Assembly (NCBI GenBank): GCA_900314565.1
Contig: OMVU01000032.1
Span: 1 to 50,260, forward strand
DNA length: 50,260 nucleotides
Origin: an uncultured Eubacteriales bacterium
Lineage (GTDB): Bacteria; Bacillota; Clostridia; Lachnospirales; Lachnospiraceae
Direction: 5' to 3'
This document shows positions 15,568 through 25,188 of this stretch, piece by piece. The position numbers were made by a program, and so were the translations under genes. Numbering within the stretch: the stretch's first letter is position 1; every line of letters starts with the position of its first letter. The notes under the pieces are model-generated. The model ran no database searches, was not told the origin of the DNA, and saw only the letters and a program-made list of their open reading frames with translations.

Positions 15568-16245
15568 TCAATGTATGAGGAGCAGCCGTTTTACGGCTGC
15601 TCCTGCTTTTGCGGCATTTTCTGCGCATATAAAAACTGCGTAACGTCCTTCCGTGATGATCTCCGCCTGATTGAGGAGGCGCATCTGATCGACTCCGTAG
15701 CTCTCAAAGACTCCGATCTGATTTGCCAGACGGGTCTCCATTGCTTTCCGGATATTTTCCGCCTGGCTCTCATCCTTCATGACGACGATGAGGAGCTCCG
15801 CGGCATCCATGTTGGAGGACGGGAGACAGAGGCTGAAGTCTGTGAGCTCTGCGGCGTCCAGTCCGTAATACTTACGAAGAGCCATGGCATCCCGGGGAGA
15901 AAAGGCGTTTCCTTCGCCGATCTCACTGAATACAGCTGTCTCAAGTTCGCTGAGAGTGACATCGTTCCTTATCCGCCTGCCGGATGTCAGGATCACGGCT
16001 GCCAGGATGAAGACGGCAGCGGCGGCTTCGGCAAGGATAAGGAATATGTGTGTTCGGTCAGTCGTGCGTGAGGGTCTTCCGGATCTGCCTGAGACGGAAG
16101 CGCTCCCGGGCTTTCCGACTTTCCGGGCACCCGTATTTCCCGCTTTTTTGTGTGAGGCTGCCCCCGCCCTTCTGTTTTGCACGGATCCTCCGGATTTTCC
16201 GGATGATCTTTTCTTTTCAGATGTAATGGAGGATGATTTGCTCAT
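15568..16245 (-). CDS. DUF4358 domain-containing membrane protein
   Basis: A 225-residue protein with a basic, Ser/Gly/Lys-rich cytoplasmic N-terminus of about 65 residues, one membrane segment (HIFLILAEAAAAVFILAAV) and an extracytoplasmic DUF4358 domain. The function of DUF4358 is unknown; in Firmicutes it is commonly found beside MBOAT acyltransferase, DHHW and SGNH genes, exactly the neighbours here. AGAGGAATTC precedes the ATG. It is the last gene of this minus-strand cluster, and its final codons lie inside a hairpin that doubles as terminator for the convergent gene. Confidence 0.82.
   Translation of the reverse strand: MSKSSSITSEKKRSSGKSGGSVQNRRAGAASHKKAGNTGARKVGKPGSASVSGRSGRPSRTTDRTHIFLILAEAAAAVFILAAVILTSGRRIRNDVTLSELETAVFSEIGEGNAFSPRDAMALRKYYGLDAAELTDFSLCLPSSNMDAAELLIVVMKDESQAENIRKAMETRLANQIGVFESYGVDQMRLLNQAEIITEGRYAVFICAENAAKAGAAVKRLLLIH
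15578..15610 (+). terminator. Terminator of the phosphoesterase gene inside the DUF4358 3' end
   Basis: A perfect 10-bp stem (GGAGCAGCCG / CGGCTGCTCC) with a TTTTA loop, then TGCTTTT. On the other strand it encodes the last codons of the DUF4358 protein, so the convergent pair share it. Confidence 0.75.
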
Positions 16246-16283
16246 AAAGAATTCCTCTTATGTATTCTCTGACGTCTGTGGAC

Positions 16284-17090
16284 TTAAGAGGCAGACACTG
16301 CTTCTGCAAGAAGTCCGATCCAACCCTCGTAAAAAGTATAGTTAAAATGAATCCCATCCTCCAGATACCTGTCCTGACTTACAAGGAAGGACAGGTCGAG
16401 ACAGAGAATGTCATTTTCCTCACACCAGGTCTTCAGGGCATCCGCGTAGTATACGGACATGGCAAGATCCTCGCGTTCCGCCGCAAGATCATCGGAGGGC
16501 GGAGTCATCGAGCAGATGAAAATCTCTGCGTCCGGAAGAAGGCTCTTCACATAGGCGATCTGTGAAGCGTAGGCCTCCACATAGGAGTCGACTGTTTCAT
16601 GGTCTGTGTCATTCAGGCCGGTAAAGAAGACGACTGTACGGGGCAGCATTGCCGAAGCAGCTTCAATCTGCCCTTTAAGCTCGCGGATGATCGCGCCGCG
16701 CTCGAAGAAAACGTGGGCTTCGTCAAGGAAACCGTACTCCAGGACTGCCTGCGCCATGGAATCCCCAATGACGGCGCAATCCTTAAGAATGTTACGATCC
16801 TTCGCGAGCTGTACTTCGTCCGGAGGAGCAATCAGACCGGCTTCGTAGTTCGCACGGAAACGCTCGATGGCGGCTTTCCTGGAAACACCATGTTCATTTT
16901 CGGAACGGACTGCCTGTGCCTGTGCCACAGCCTGCTGCATGGCAGTTACGTCACGGTTCTCCAGTTCCTGAATGTAGGCCTGTCCCTCGGAGATATCCGT
17001 ACGGTTCCCGCAGCCTGCAAGCGACAGAAGAGAGACCGGGACGGCGAGCAGAAGAAGATGTCTTCCGAATGGATGGAGCAGTGTTCGCAT
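16284..17090 (-). CDS. SGNH/GDSL-hydrolase-like lipoprotein
   Basis: Predicted surface-anchored esterase or acyltransferase of 268 residues. A lipoprotein signal peptide ends in LAGC (Cys27). The SGNH fold is marked by IGDSMA (residues 108-113, nucleophile Ser), a GLNDT block and the C-terminal DGIHF with the Asp/His pair. The start at 17090 puts the basic n-region and lipobox in normal spacing behind GAGGCGGGAA; an upstream ATG at 17171 would add 27 basic residues and has no ribosome binding site. It sits between DHHW and DUF4358 genes and may transfer or remove acyl groups on an envelope polymer supplied by the MBOAT system. Confidence 0.8.
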   Translation of the reverse strand: MRTLLHPFGRHLLLLAVPVSLLSLAGCGNRTDISEGQAYIQELENRDVTAMQQAVAQAQAVRSENEHGVSRKAAIERFRANYEAGLIAPPDEVQLAKDRNILKDCAVIGDSMAQAVLEYGFLDEAHVFFERGAIIRELKGQIEAASAMLPRTVVFFTGLNDTDHETVDSYVEAYASQIAYVKSLLPDAEIFICSMTPPSDDLAAEREDLAMSVYYADALKTWCEENDILCLDLSFLVSQDRYLEDGIHFNYTFYEGWIGLLAEAVSAS

Positions 17091-17173
17091 TTCCCGCCTC
17101 GGTTTATTATTTGCCTCATGAAATTTTCTTCTGAGTATCGATTTTCTTTTCAGTAATGATTTTCCATTCATAG

Positions 17174-17221
17174 ATATAGAAGCTTTCGGATATAGAAGCT
17201 TTCGGGTATAGAAGCTTTCGG
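17174..17221 (-). repeat. Three tandem 16-bp units
   Basis: ATATAGAAGCTTTCGG occurs three times head to tail, the third with one change. It lies between the DHHW stop and the SGNH start. The copies are nearly perfect, so the array is probably young. Confidence 0.9.
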
Positions 17222-17279
17222 TATGGGATTTTCCGGTAAAAGAGCTCTGCGGTTTTCATTTGCGCAAAACTATGCACAC

Positions 17280-18884
17280 TCATCCCTGCTCTGTCCCCAG
17301 AACCAGCGCCAGCGATGTGTCCTCCGCCAGCGTGTTCAGATCATAGAAAAAGAGCACACGGTCATAGCCGCCCATGAGGATCAGCTCATCAAGGTTCTCA
17401 TAGTAATAGCGCGGGTCGATGATGTCGATTTCCCTGTAATCGCTGAGCAGGAACGGGAGGAAGCAGTTAAAGTAGGAGTCCTTGAAGACAAGGAGTTTTT
17501 CTCCCTCCGCGTTGTCCGTCTGGATGTTCAGATGTCCGGTATTGCCGCCGAGAAATACCGTATAGGGGTCGCTGCTTTTCAGACCCTCCATACTGTAGAC
17601 AGTTGCCCGCTTCGTCTGTGCAGACGGATCTGTCACGATGTAGGCGGGTTCCGCATCTCTTCGATAAATGAAAATCGTATCCTTTTTCGAAACCGAAAAT
17701 CCGCTCTTTGCGGCGAGGGATCCGACAAAATCATTGCAGACTGCGAGAGGCGTCATGGAAGGTGCGCTTTCCGGATCCAGTCCCAGCGCGGCGCGCACGG
17801 TCGGAAGCGTGTAAAATGCCGCCTCCGTCGTCCAGTGATGATCACTTCTGTAGTAGGATTGTCCGCCGTTTGCGTAGTATTCTGCGAGCGGGCCTGTCAG
17901 GTCGCAGAAGACGGGACCGTTGAGATTGTTCCCGATATACTGCATCCATGTTCCCTGATCCTCCGTGATGGCGGAGGCGGGCAGGAGATCGCTGCAGATG
18001 GAGACCGCATTCGGCGCGCAGACGAAAGTTCCGGGGATCTCAGTGCGGGCGCAGAAGGAGTTGACTGCATTCAGCATCTGATCAAGACGATTCTGATCGA
18101 CTTCCGTCATTCTCTCAATGAGATATCCGTCCCCGGATTTGCAGACGTCTCTGGACAGGCGGTTTCCCGTGAGAAGACCGAAGGTGCTTCGAATCCGGAT
18201 CAGGGCATTCCGCCCGACAAGCTGGTCGGAGGCCCAGGTCTCAAAATCCTCTGAGAAAGCACCGCTGACGATCCTGTCCGAGCTCACTTCCGGGAAGGAG
18301 GCGAGAGCTCGCTTTTCCGTCTCTGAGACGGTCCGGTCGGGGACGAGGACATTGAGAAGGGCGTAGAGGAACCACACTCCGAGAAGAAGAACTGCAGGGG
18401 TAGAGAGCAGAAGACGGCTTTTTCTTGTTCGAATGGATTCTTTCTCAGCGGCTCTGCCGGCCGTCGCTTCTTTTTGTGTTTTGCCTGCAGACAAGGGCCT
18501 TTTTGTCCCGGTTCTGTCTGCGGACACAACTGCTTTTGTTTTCGTTTTTGCTGCAGCTGCAGCAGTCTTCGTCCCGGTTCTGTCTGCGGACACAGCTGCT
18601 TTCGGTTTTGCTTTGCCGACGGCCGCAGCAGTTTTTGTCTTCTGTGTTCCCGCAGACTCAGCGGTCGTTGTTTTCTGTTTTCCCGCGGCCGCAGCAGTCG
18701 TCGTCTTCGGATTCTTTGACGGACTGGCTTTGCCTGACCGGACAACAGCTTTTCTGCCGGATGTTCCCCGCACGGTTTTTGTTTTTCCGGTGTCTGTCCT
18801 GACAGAGCCTTCCGGGCCCGGAGCATAGGGATTCCGGGGCTTCTCTGTTCGGTCTTTATTTTCAGGACTTATAAAATCAGCCAA
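17280..18884 (-). CDS. DHHW-family (AlgX/AlgJ-like) acylation protein
   Basis: Predicted accessory enzyme of polysaccharide O-acylation, 534 residues. A Lys/Ala/Thr-rich cytoplasmic N-terminus of about 155 residues with internal repeats (ADRTGTK twice) precedes one membrane segment (about 158-181, LLLGVWFLYALLNVL) and an extracytoplasmic SGNH-like domain containing YRSDHHWT (DHHW at about 348-351). I chose the TTG at 18884 because GAGGTGA lies 7 bases upstream; the ATG at 18977 has none and would add 31 unconserved residues. In alginate-type systems an MBOAT protein passes acyl groups across the membrane to such proteins; the MBOAT gene lies directly upstream here. Confidence 0.87.
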   Translation of the reverse strand: MADFISPENKDRTEKPRNPYAPGPEGSVRTDTGKTKTVRGTSGRKAVVRSGKASPSKNPKTTTAAAAGKQKTTTAESAGTQKTKTAAAVGKAKPKAAVSADRTGTKTAAAAAKTKTKAVVSADRTGTKRPLSAGKTQKEATAGRAAEKESIRTRKSRLLLSTPAVLLLGVWFLYALLNVLVPDRTVSETEKRALASFPEVSSDRIVSGAFSEDFETWASDQLVGRNALIRIRSTFGLLTGNRLSRDVCKSGDGYLIERMTEVDQNRLDQMLNAVNSFCARTEIPGTFVCAPNAVSICSDLLPASAITEDQGTWMQYIGNNLNGPVFCDLTGPLAEYYANGGQSYYRSDHHWTTEAAFYTLPTVRAALGLDPESAPSMTPLAVCNDFVGSLAAKSGFSVSKKDTIFIYRRDAEPAYIVTDPSAQTKRATVYSMEGLKSSDPYTVFLGGNTGHLNIQTDNAEGEKLLVFKDSYFNCFLPFLLSDYREIDIIDPRYYYENLDELILMGGYDRVLFFYDLNTLAEDTSLALVLGTEQG

Positions 18885-19088
18885 TTTCACTTCACCTCTG
18901 TAAACTATGTCAGCAAACCATGCCAACGTGGTGGTGCCATTCGTATATCCCTCTGACTCCGGGGAGAGACCATGCATTGTACAAAAAAGTCATCATCCGT
19001 GGAAAGAAGGTTTGTATTTTAATCAGAGATACGTCTCAATATGTGCGTTGATCTCACGACTTGTGTCGCAGGAATTCTGTGCCGAAGA

Positions 19089-20486
19089 TCAGAATCTGAA
19101 ATAGAGGAACGGATTGAAACTGTCGTACGCAAGTGAAGCCAGGCAGAGAACGAACGCTGCCGCAAGAATGCCGGCAAGGACGCGTTCATGCTTTCGACAG
19201 AGTGTGCCCAATTGCTTTCCGGGCCAGCCTGCCGAGCAGACAGCACCGGCAAGAAGGACGATCCCGTAGCTCATCAGATAGGCAAAGCTTCTGTGATCTG
19301 CCGCCCCGGCACCCATGCCGAACATTGCCCGGAGATACATTCCGAGCGCTTTGAAATCCGTGATCGCAAAGAGCATCCAGCCGAGCACGACGATCATGAG
19401 CGTATAGATCCGACCGGCGATCCGGTGCTTCCGGAGAAAGTCCCCGAGCACATATTTTTCGAGGATGAGCCAGATACCGTAGTAAAGACCCCAGAGGATA
19501 AAGTTGAGGCTCGCCCCGTGCCAGAGTCCTGTCAGCATCCAGACGATCAGGAGATTTCTTATATGTCTTCCTGTACTTACCCGGTTCCCGCCGAGCGGAA
19601 TGTAGACGTATTCCCTGAACCAGCTGCTGAGGGAAATATGCCATCTGCGCCAGAAATCCGTGACGGACACAGCGGTATACGGGTGGTCAAAGTTTTCGGA
19701 AAATGTAAATCCCAGAAGCCTCCCGAGCCCGATCGCCATGTCCGAGTATCCGCTGAAGTCGAAATAGAGCTGCAGGGAATAGGCGAGGGCCCCCGTCCAG
19801 GCGGTGAGTGCCGTCAGGGAGGAGGCGGGCAGGGAGGTGATCTCGGTAAAGAGGCCGCCGAGAACATTTGCAAGAAGGACCTTTTTGGCAAGTCCCTTCA
19901 CAAAGAGGAAAAGACCCAGCCGCACCTGCACAAGATCGACGGGATGGTCCTTCAGCTGCTCCTCGATGTTCTTATAGCGCACGATCGGCCCGGCGATCAG
20001 CTGCGGGAACATGGAGATATAGAGACCGAAGTCCGTGATGGAGCGCTGCGCTTTGACTTTCCCCCTGTACACATCGATCACATAGGACAGAGCCTGAAAG
20101 GTGTAAAAGGAAATCCCGATGGGGAGCGACAAAGAGAGCGCAGGGATCTTTGCGCGGAAGAGCGTATTGATCCATCCGATCAGCATATTGCAGTATTTGA
20201 AATAAAAGAGCAGTGCCAGGTTGAGCGCAGTGATGATGCCGAGGTGCATCCGCAGACGGCCCTTCTCCATGCGGGCCTTCCGCGCCCGCTCGATCAGGAG
20301 CCCGAAACTGTAATTCATGAGGATGGATGCGAGCATGAGGAGCACATAGACGGGCTCTCCCCAGGCATAGAAAAAGAGGCTCGCTGCCAGAAGAAAAATA
20401 TTTCTTCCGGCAGCGGGCAGAATGTAGAAGACGGTCAGAACGACCGGTATAAAAAACAGGAGAAATGTGATGCTGCTGAAGACCAT
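19089..20486 (-). CDS. MBOAT-family membrane O-acyltransferase
   Basis: Polytopic acyltransferase of 465 residues, AlgI/DltB-like, which moves an acyl group (often acetyl) from a cytoplasmic donor to an extracytoplasmic acceptor. About 11 hydrophobic segments are visible. The family motif DFWRRWHISLSSWFREY (with IPLGGNR) and the catalytic-His segment GLWHGAS are intact. GGAGAGG precedes the ATG at 20486; the longer open frame upstream lacks a ribosome binding site. It heads the MBOAT, DHHW, SGNH, DUF4358 series, with a 204-base gap to DHHW in which I see no gene. It starts 63 bases after DAHP synthase, so transcription may run through from there. Confidence 0.93.
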   Translation of the reverse strand: MVFSSITFLLFFIPVVLTVFYILPAAGRNIFLLAASLFFYAWGEPVYVLLMLASILMNYSFGLLIERARKARMEKGRLRMHLGIITALNLALLFYFKYCNMLIGWINTLFRAKIPALSLSLPIGISFYTFQALSYVIDVYRGKVKAQRSITDFGLYISMFPQLIAGPIVRYKNIEEQLKDHPVDLVQVRLGLFLFVKGLAKKVLLANVLGGLFTEITSLPASSLTALTAWTGALAYSLQLYFDFSGYSDMAIGLGRLLGFTFSENFDHPYTAVSVTDFWRRWHISLSSWFREYVYIPLGGNRVSTGRHIRNLLIVWMLTGLWHGASLNFILWGLYYGIWLILEKYVLGDFLRKHRIAGRIYTLMIVVLGWMLFAITDFKALGMYLRAMFGMGAGAADHRSFAYLMSYGIVLLAGAVCSAGWPGKQLGTLCRKHERVLAGILAAAFVLCLASLAYDSFNPFLYFRF

Positions 20487-20549
20487 ATCCTCTCCTTCAA
20501 CTGGTAACGTGAAAATGCACCTGTGGATTCCTGTGCCCTGCACGCGGGA

Positions 20550-21590
20550 TCAGATCCACTCCTCCGCGAGATCGTAGATGAGCTTCTCGGTCTTTTCCCA
20601 TCCGAGGCAGGGATCCGTGATGGACTTTCCGTAAATATGCTCATGCTCGTCCTGGCGGCCGTCGAGTATGTAGGACTCGATCATGAATCCCTTGACAAGG
20701 CCGTGAACCGTATCCGAAAGTTTCCGGCTGTGGCAGACATCCTTCGCGATGCGGATCTGCTCATTGTACTTTTTGCCGGAGTTGTTATGATTGGTATCGA
20801 CGATGACTGACGGGTTCTTAAGCTTCTTTTCTTCATACAGCCGGTAGACCAGTTCGAGATCCTCGTAGTGGTAGTTCGGATGGCTGTTGCCGAACTTGTC
20901 AACGTATCCCCTTAAGATCGCGTGGGCAAGCGGATTGCCCGGGCTCATGACTTCCCAGCCTCGGTAGACGAAAGTGTGGCTGTTCTGTGCCGCGATGATG
21001 GAATTCATCATGACGGAGAGATCGCCGCCGGTCGGATTTTTCATCCCGGCCGGAATGCCGATTCCCGCCGCAGTCAGCCGGTGCTGCTGATCTTCCGAGG
21101 AGCGTGCGCCGACAGCGACGTAGGAGAGAAGATCTGAGAGATATCTGTGGTTCTCCGGGTAGAGCATCTCGTCTGCGCAGGTGAAGCCGCATTCTTCCGC
21201 TGCACGCTTATGGAGACGGCGGATCGCGAGGATCCCTTCCAGCATGTCGGCCGGCTTATCCGGATCCGGCTGGTGGAGCATGCCCTTGTAGCCGGTCCCG
21301 ACAGTGCGGGGCTTGTTGGTGTAGATTCTCGGGACGATAAAGATCTTGTCCGCGACTTTGTCCTGAACGGTGCGCAGACGTGAGATATATTCGATGACGG
21401 GATCTTCGTGGTCTGCGGAGCAGGGGCCGATGACGAGCAGGCAGCGGCCATCCTTTCCCTCGAAAATATTCTTCAGCACTTCATCGCGCTCTGCCTTGAG
21501 CTCTTCGATTTTTTTGCTGACCGGGTACTCTTCCTTGACCTCTTTCGGGGTCGGAAGCTTTCTGTAAAAACGCATGTCCATCTTTTCCAT
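20550..21590 (-). CDS. aroF: 3-deoxy-7-phosphoheptulonate synthase (class I DAHP synthase)
   Basis: Condenses phosphoenolpyruvate and erythrose-4-phosphate, first step of the shikimate pathway. The 346-residue length and motifs match the AroF/AroG/AroH type: LVIGPCSADHEDP, YTNKPRTVGTGYKGM, GIPAGMKNPTGG and DTNHNNSGK with the metal-binding His. The symbol aroF is used for the family, because the feedback class (Phe, Tyr or Trp) cannot be read. AAGGAGT precedes the ATG and a good promoter lies at 21635-21663. MBOAT follows on the same strand after 63 bases. Confidence 0.95.
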   Translation of the reverse strand: MEKMDMRFYRKLPTPKEVKEEYPVSKKIEELKAERDEVLKNIFEGKDGRCLLVIGPCSADHEDPVIEYISRLRTVQDKVADKIFIVPRIYTNKPRTVGTGYKGMLHQPDPDKPADMLEGILAIRRLHKRAAEECGFTCADEMLYPENHRYLSDLLSYVAVGARSSEDQQHRLTAAGIGIPAGMKNPTGGDLSVMMNSIIAAQNSHTFVYRGWEVMSPGNPLAHAILRGYVDKFGNSHPNYHYEDLELVYRLYEEKKLKNPSVIVDTNHNNSGKKYNEQIRIAKDVCHSRKLSDTVHGLVKGFMIESYILDGRQDEHEHIYGKSITDPCLGWEKTEKLIYDLAEEWI

Positions 21591-21634
21591 AATAATACTC
21601 CTTATGCCGTCCGTTTTTTCTGTTCTGGTATCAT

Positions 21635-21663
21635 ACTATACCATCAAAGGGAGAATTACTCAA
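21635..21663 (-). promoter_or_regulatory. DAHP synthase promoter
   Basis: On the minus strand, TTGAGT, a 17-base spacer and TATAGT, about 45 bases before the ATG at 21590. No leader peptide or attenuator was recognised. Confidence 0.75.
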
Positions 21664-21784
21664 CAATTCTTTTTTGCTTTAAAGCAATAAAGGGCGAGCC
21701 CGATAAGTAAGCCGCAGACAGGAATCAAGAAGTCGAAAGAATACGTGCAAACAGGCATAGATGTTGAAACAGGCAAAGCCTGTA

Positions 21785-23101
21785 TCACGCATCACAAATG
21801 CAGAAGACAGCATAAAGCGGAACAGATTTGATGTTGTTCTCAAGGCCGAAATTCTTTTCGGAGATTCGAATGGAATAAGCCGGCTTAAACAGGTGCGTAT
21901 ATTCATTCAGGCTGACTGCAGTGACATGTTCGCCGCTTTTTACTTCCACCGGGATGATCCTGCCCTTCAGAGAGATTACAAAGTCAACTTCCCTGGTGCC
22001 TTTGTCATTCCTCCAGAAATAAGGTTTGAATCCGGCTCTGACGAGCTGCGTATTCACATAGTTTTCTGTCATGCCTCCTTTGAAATCCGCAAGTTCTTCA
22101 TCTATGTAGAAGATATCTTCGGCTCGGATATCTTTCTGAGCTGCAAGAAGACCCATATCAGAAAGGTAGATTTTGAAATCATCAATATCTTTATAGTTTT
22201 CCAACGGTTTGATGATCTGTTCCGCCCGGTAAATGCGGAACAGGAGGCTTGCAGACACCAGCCATTCGATAGCATTTTCGTACTCGGCAGCCCGGGCCCC
22301 TTTTTTTATGATTTTGTACTGGAAACGGGTGTTTTTCTTGGAAAGCTGTACGGCGATCGTTCCGTATGTCAGCCGGGTCTTTTTGATCTCGTTTGCGCTT
22401 TTCTGGTATTTGCTCATATCATACAGGTAATCCATCTGGATTGTTTCCAGCACATGCCGGACCTGAGTATAGTCGTGCGTATCAATGAACCGAGATACAG
22501 CTTCCGGCATTCCGCCAACAGCCAGGTACTGGCGGTAAAGCTTAAGCGCGGCATCATGAAGCGCCTGAGGCATCGGACTGTTATCGTCGAAGCATCCATG
22601 AATCCGCTCTACAAGATCCTTCTCTCCGAGGGCCAGAAGAAATTCCTCCATATCCATGGGGTACATCGTATAACGGTCAACTTTTCCTACAGGGAAAGCG
22701 TATTTCTCACGATTGACCGCAACTCCCAAAAGACTTCCGGCAGCAATCACATGATACTCGGGAGCTTCCTCACAGAAGTACTTCAGAGAAGTGACAGCAC
22801 GTTCGCAAAGTTGGATCTCATCGAAAACGATAAGCGTATTGCCTCTTGTGATGGTCTGTCCACTGATATGAGCAAGGATGGGAAGAAGGTATGACGGACT
22901 GATGTTTTCATCAAACGTTGCAGAGAGTGATTTTCCGGTCTGAAAATTAAAGTATGCCACATTATCGTAATGCTGACGTCCGAACTCCAGAATAGCGTAG
23001 GTTTTTCCGACCTGACGGGCACCTTGGATGATCAGAGGCTTTCTGTATCTGCTGTCCTTCCACTGCATAAGATATTCAGAGACTTTTCGGTACATGTACA
23101 T
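21785..23101 (-). CDS. AAA-type ATPase with DUF4143 domain
   Basis: A 438-residue member of the widespread AAA_14/DUF4143 group. Walker A is GARQVGKT, Walker B is LIVFDEIQ, and the C-terminal DUF4143 region has the nuclease-like REVDFVI ... IPVEVKSG signature of PD-(D/E)xK folds. The biological role of the group is unknown; members often occur in multiple, variable copies. A perfect AAGGAGG lies before the ATG at 23101. The coding sequence is visibly richer in AT than its neighbours, which hints at horizontal acquisition. It appears to be a single-gene unit. Confidence 0.9.
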   Translation of the reverse strand: MYMYRKVSEYLMQWKDSRYRKPLIIQGARQVGKTYAILEFGRQHYDNVAYFNFQTGKSLSATFDENISPSYLLPILAHISGQTITRGNTLIVFDEIQLCERAVTSLKYFCEEAPEYHVIAAGSLLGVAVNREKYAFPVGKVDRYTMYPMDMEEFLLALGEKDLVERIHGCFDDNSPMPQALHDAALKLYRQYLAVGGMPEAVSRFIDTHDYTQVRHVLETIQMDYLYDMSKYQKSANEIKKTRLTYGTIAVQLSKKNTRFQYKIIKKGARAAEYENAIEWLVSASLLFRIYRAEQIIKPLENYKDIDDFKIYLSDMGLLAAQKDIRAEDIFYIDEELADFKGGMTENYVNTQLVRAGFKPYFWRNDKGTREVDFVISLKGRIIPVEVKSGEHVTAVSLNEYTHLFKPAYSIRISEKNFGLENNIKSVPLYAVFCICDA

Positions 23102-23355
23102 GGCGGTTCCTCCTTGAATGGAAAACTGTGCAGATTTATCATACCAAAAAGTAGAATATAGTGCAATAATATAAGTAAAATCAACACTAAAATCCAATTA
23201 AGTGTGATTAAAAACAACACAAAATGCTAAAACTTCTGTTGCTGTCACTTATTGGAAACAATATACAAAATTGTGGTAAGATATTCTGGAAAGTCTATGT
23301 CTGGGATCCATACCGGGTAATTGCCTGGAAAATCCATAAATCAGAAAGGAACCCT

Positions 23356-25167
23356 ATGAAAGAAAAATTACCGAAGAGAAATGAAGTGCCGGTGGAGCTT
23401 ACCTGGCGCCTTAACGACATCTATGAGACGACGGAAGAGTGGGAGGCAGATTTTAACGGATCTTTGGCTCTTGCGAAGGAGCTCTCGTCCTTTGAAGGCC
23501 GTGTGACGGAGAGCCCGGAGAATCTTCTCCTCGTTCTCGACCTCTACGAAAAGTGTCTTATGAAGCTGTACAGCTGCGACACGTACGCATCCATGCGGCA
23601 CGATCAGGATACCGCGGACGCGGAAAATCAGAAGCTTGTTTCAAGGATCCAGACCTGCGCGGTGCAGATCGATGAGATGGTTTCCTTTCTGGAACCGGAG
23701 ATCCTCGGCATGGATCCTGCCGACCTTGACCGGTACTATGAGGCGCTGCCCGGACTCAGAAAATACGAGGTGACGATCCGTGAGATCGTCCGTCTCCGCA
23801 ATCATTCGCTTGCCAAAGAGCTCGAGAAGCTGCTCGCCTCCGCAGGAGAGATGGCGCAGACACCGTCGAACGGATTCGGCATGCTGATGAACGCGGACCT
23901 GCGGTTCCCGTCAGTCCGCGACGGGGAGGGAAATGAAGTCCAGCTGACGAACGGCCGCTTCGTTCCTGTCCAGATGTCCGGGGACCGGACGCTTCGGAAG
24001 AATGCGTTCGAAGCATTTTACGGGAGATACAGCGAGTTCAAAAACACCTGGGCCGCGCTCTATGACGGGCAGGTGAAGCAGCAGATCTTCTATGCGAAGG
24101 CCCGGAAATATCCTTCGACTTTCGCCGCCGCCGTCACAAAGAACAACGTCGATCCCGCGGTATGCGACAATCTGATCGAAAGCGTTCACCGGAATATGGA
24201 CAAGATGCATCGCTATGTCCGTCTCCGCCGCCGCATGCTAGGCGTGGAGGAGCTGCATATGTATGATGTGTATGCCCCGATGGTGAGTGATTTCGATGCC
24301 AGTGTGACGTATGAGGAAGCGCAGGAGATGGTGCTGGCAGCCCTTCGTCCGCTCGGAGAGGACTACCTTGAGGTCGTCCGCGAAGCCTTTCGCGAGCGCT
24401 GGATCGATGTTCCGGAAAATGAAGGAAAGCGCAGCGGCGCCTACTCCACCGGTGTCTACGGGGTCCACCCGTACATGCTGCTCAACTGGAACGGAACGCT
24501 TGACGACGTGTTCACCCTGATCCATGAGATGGGTCACTCCATGCACACCTGGTATTCTTCGAAGAACCAAACTTTCCTGAACTCCCATTATAAGATCTTT
24601 GTGGCTGAGGTCGCCTCCACGACCAACGAGATCCTGCTCCTTGAGTATCTTCTCGGAAAGGCGGAGGACCGGAAGGAAAGAGCGTATCTCATCAATCACT
24701 ATCTGGAGAGCTTCAAGGGCACGCTGTTTCGGCAGACGATGTTCGAGGAGTTCGAGAGGAAGACCAATGCGATGGCAGAGAAGGGCATCCCGCTCACGGC
24801 CGACACGCTCTGCGAGACCTATATCGGGCTGAATCGGGAATATTTCGGGGAGGACATGGTCTCCGATCCGCTGATCGCGTACGAGTGGTGCAGGATACCG
24901 CATTTCTATTACAACTTCTACGTCTACCAGTATGCGACGAGCTTTGCGGCTTCCGTTGCGATCGCGCACAGGATCCTGGATGAAGGGGATCGTGCGGCCG
25001 CTCCGTATCTCGAGTTCCTGAAGAGCGGCTGTACGGACGACCCGGTCAGCCTGCTGAAGATTGCTGGGGTCGACCTGTCGACAGGCAGGCCGGTCGATGA
25101 GGCGATTGCGGTCTTCGGTGAGGCGGTCTCGGAGATGGAGAGGTTGGTTGAGACGGAAGATAAGTAA
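23356..25167 (+). CDS. pepF: Oligoendopeptidase F (M3 family)
   Basis: Cytoplasmic zinc metallopeptidase that cleaves oligopeptides of medium length. The 603-residue protein shows the usual N-terminal helical domain (LTWRLNDIYETTEEWEADF) and the zinc motif HEMGH near residue 389, followed by the M3 signature SMHTWYSSKNQ and the downstream glutamate in FVAEVASTTNE. AAAGGAA lies 5 bases before the ATG at 23356; the open frame extends upstream but without a ribosome binding site. A possible promoter (TTGGAA, 19 bases, TAAGAT) lies at 23252-23282. A strong terminator follows at 25351 after a 33-bp tandem array. Confidence 0.96.
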   Translation: MKEKLPKRNEVPVELTWRLNDIYETTEEWEADFNGSLALAKELSSFEGRVTESPENLLLVLDLYEKCLMKLYSCDTYASMRHDQDTADAENQKLVSRIQTCAVQIDEMVSFLEPEILGMDPADLDRYYEALPGLRKYEVTIREIVRLRNHSLAKELEKLLASAGEMAQTPSNGFGMLMNADLRFPSVRDGEGNEVQLTNGRFVPVQMSGDRTLRKNAFEAFYGRYSEFKNTWAALYDGQVKQQIFYAKARKYPSTFAAAVTKNNVDPAVCDNLIESVHRNMDKMHRYVRLRRRMLGVEELHMYDVYAPMVSDFDASVTYEEAQEMVLAALRPLGEDYLEVVREAFRERWIDVPENEGKRSGAYSTGVYGVHPYMLLNWNGTLDDVFTLIHEMGHSMHTWYSSKNQTFLNSHYKIFVAEVASTTNEILLLEYLLGKAEDRKERAYLINHYLESFKGTLFRQTMFEEFERKTNAMAEKGIPLTADTLCETYIGLNREYFGEDMVSDPLIAYEWCRIPHFYYNFYVYQYATSFAASVAIAHRILDEGDRAAAPYLEFLKSGCTDDPVSLLKIAGVDLSTGRPVDEAIAVFGEAVSEMERLVETEDK

Positions 25168-25188
25168 CGCGCCGGGATGGGAAAAGTG

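Noticed and set aside
19188-20507. 439-residue plus-strand open frame
   Set aside because: Antisense shadow of the MBOAT gene; composition is charge-rich without any recognisable motif.
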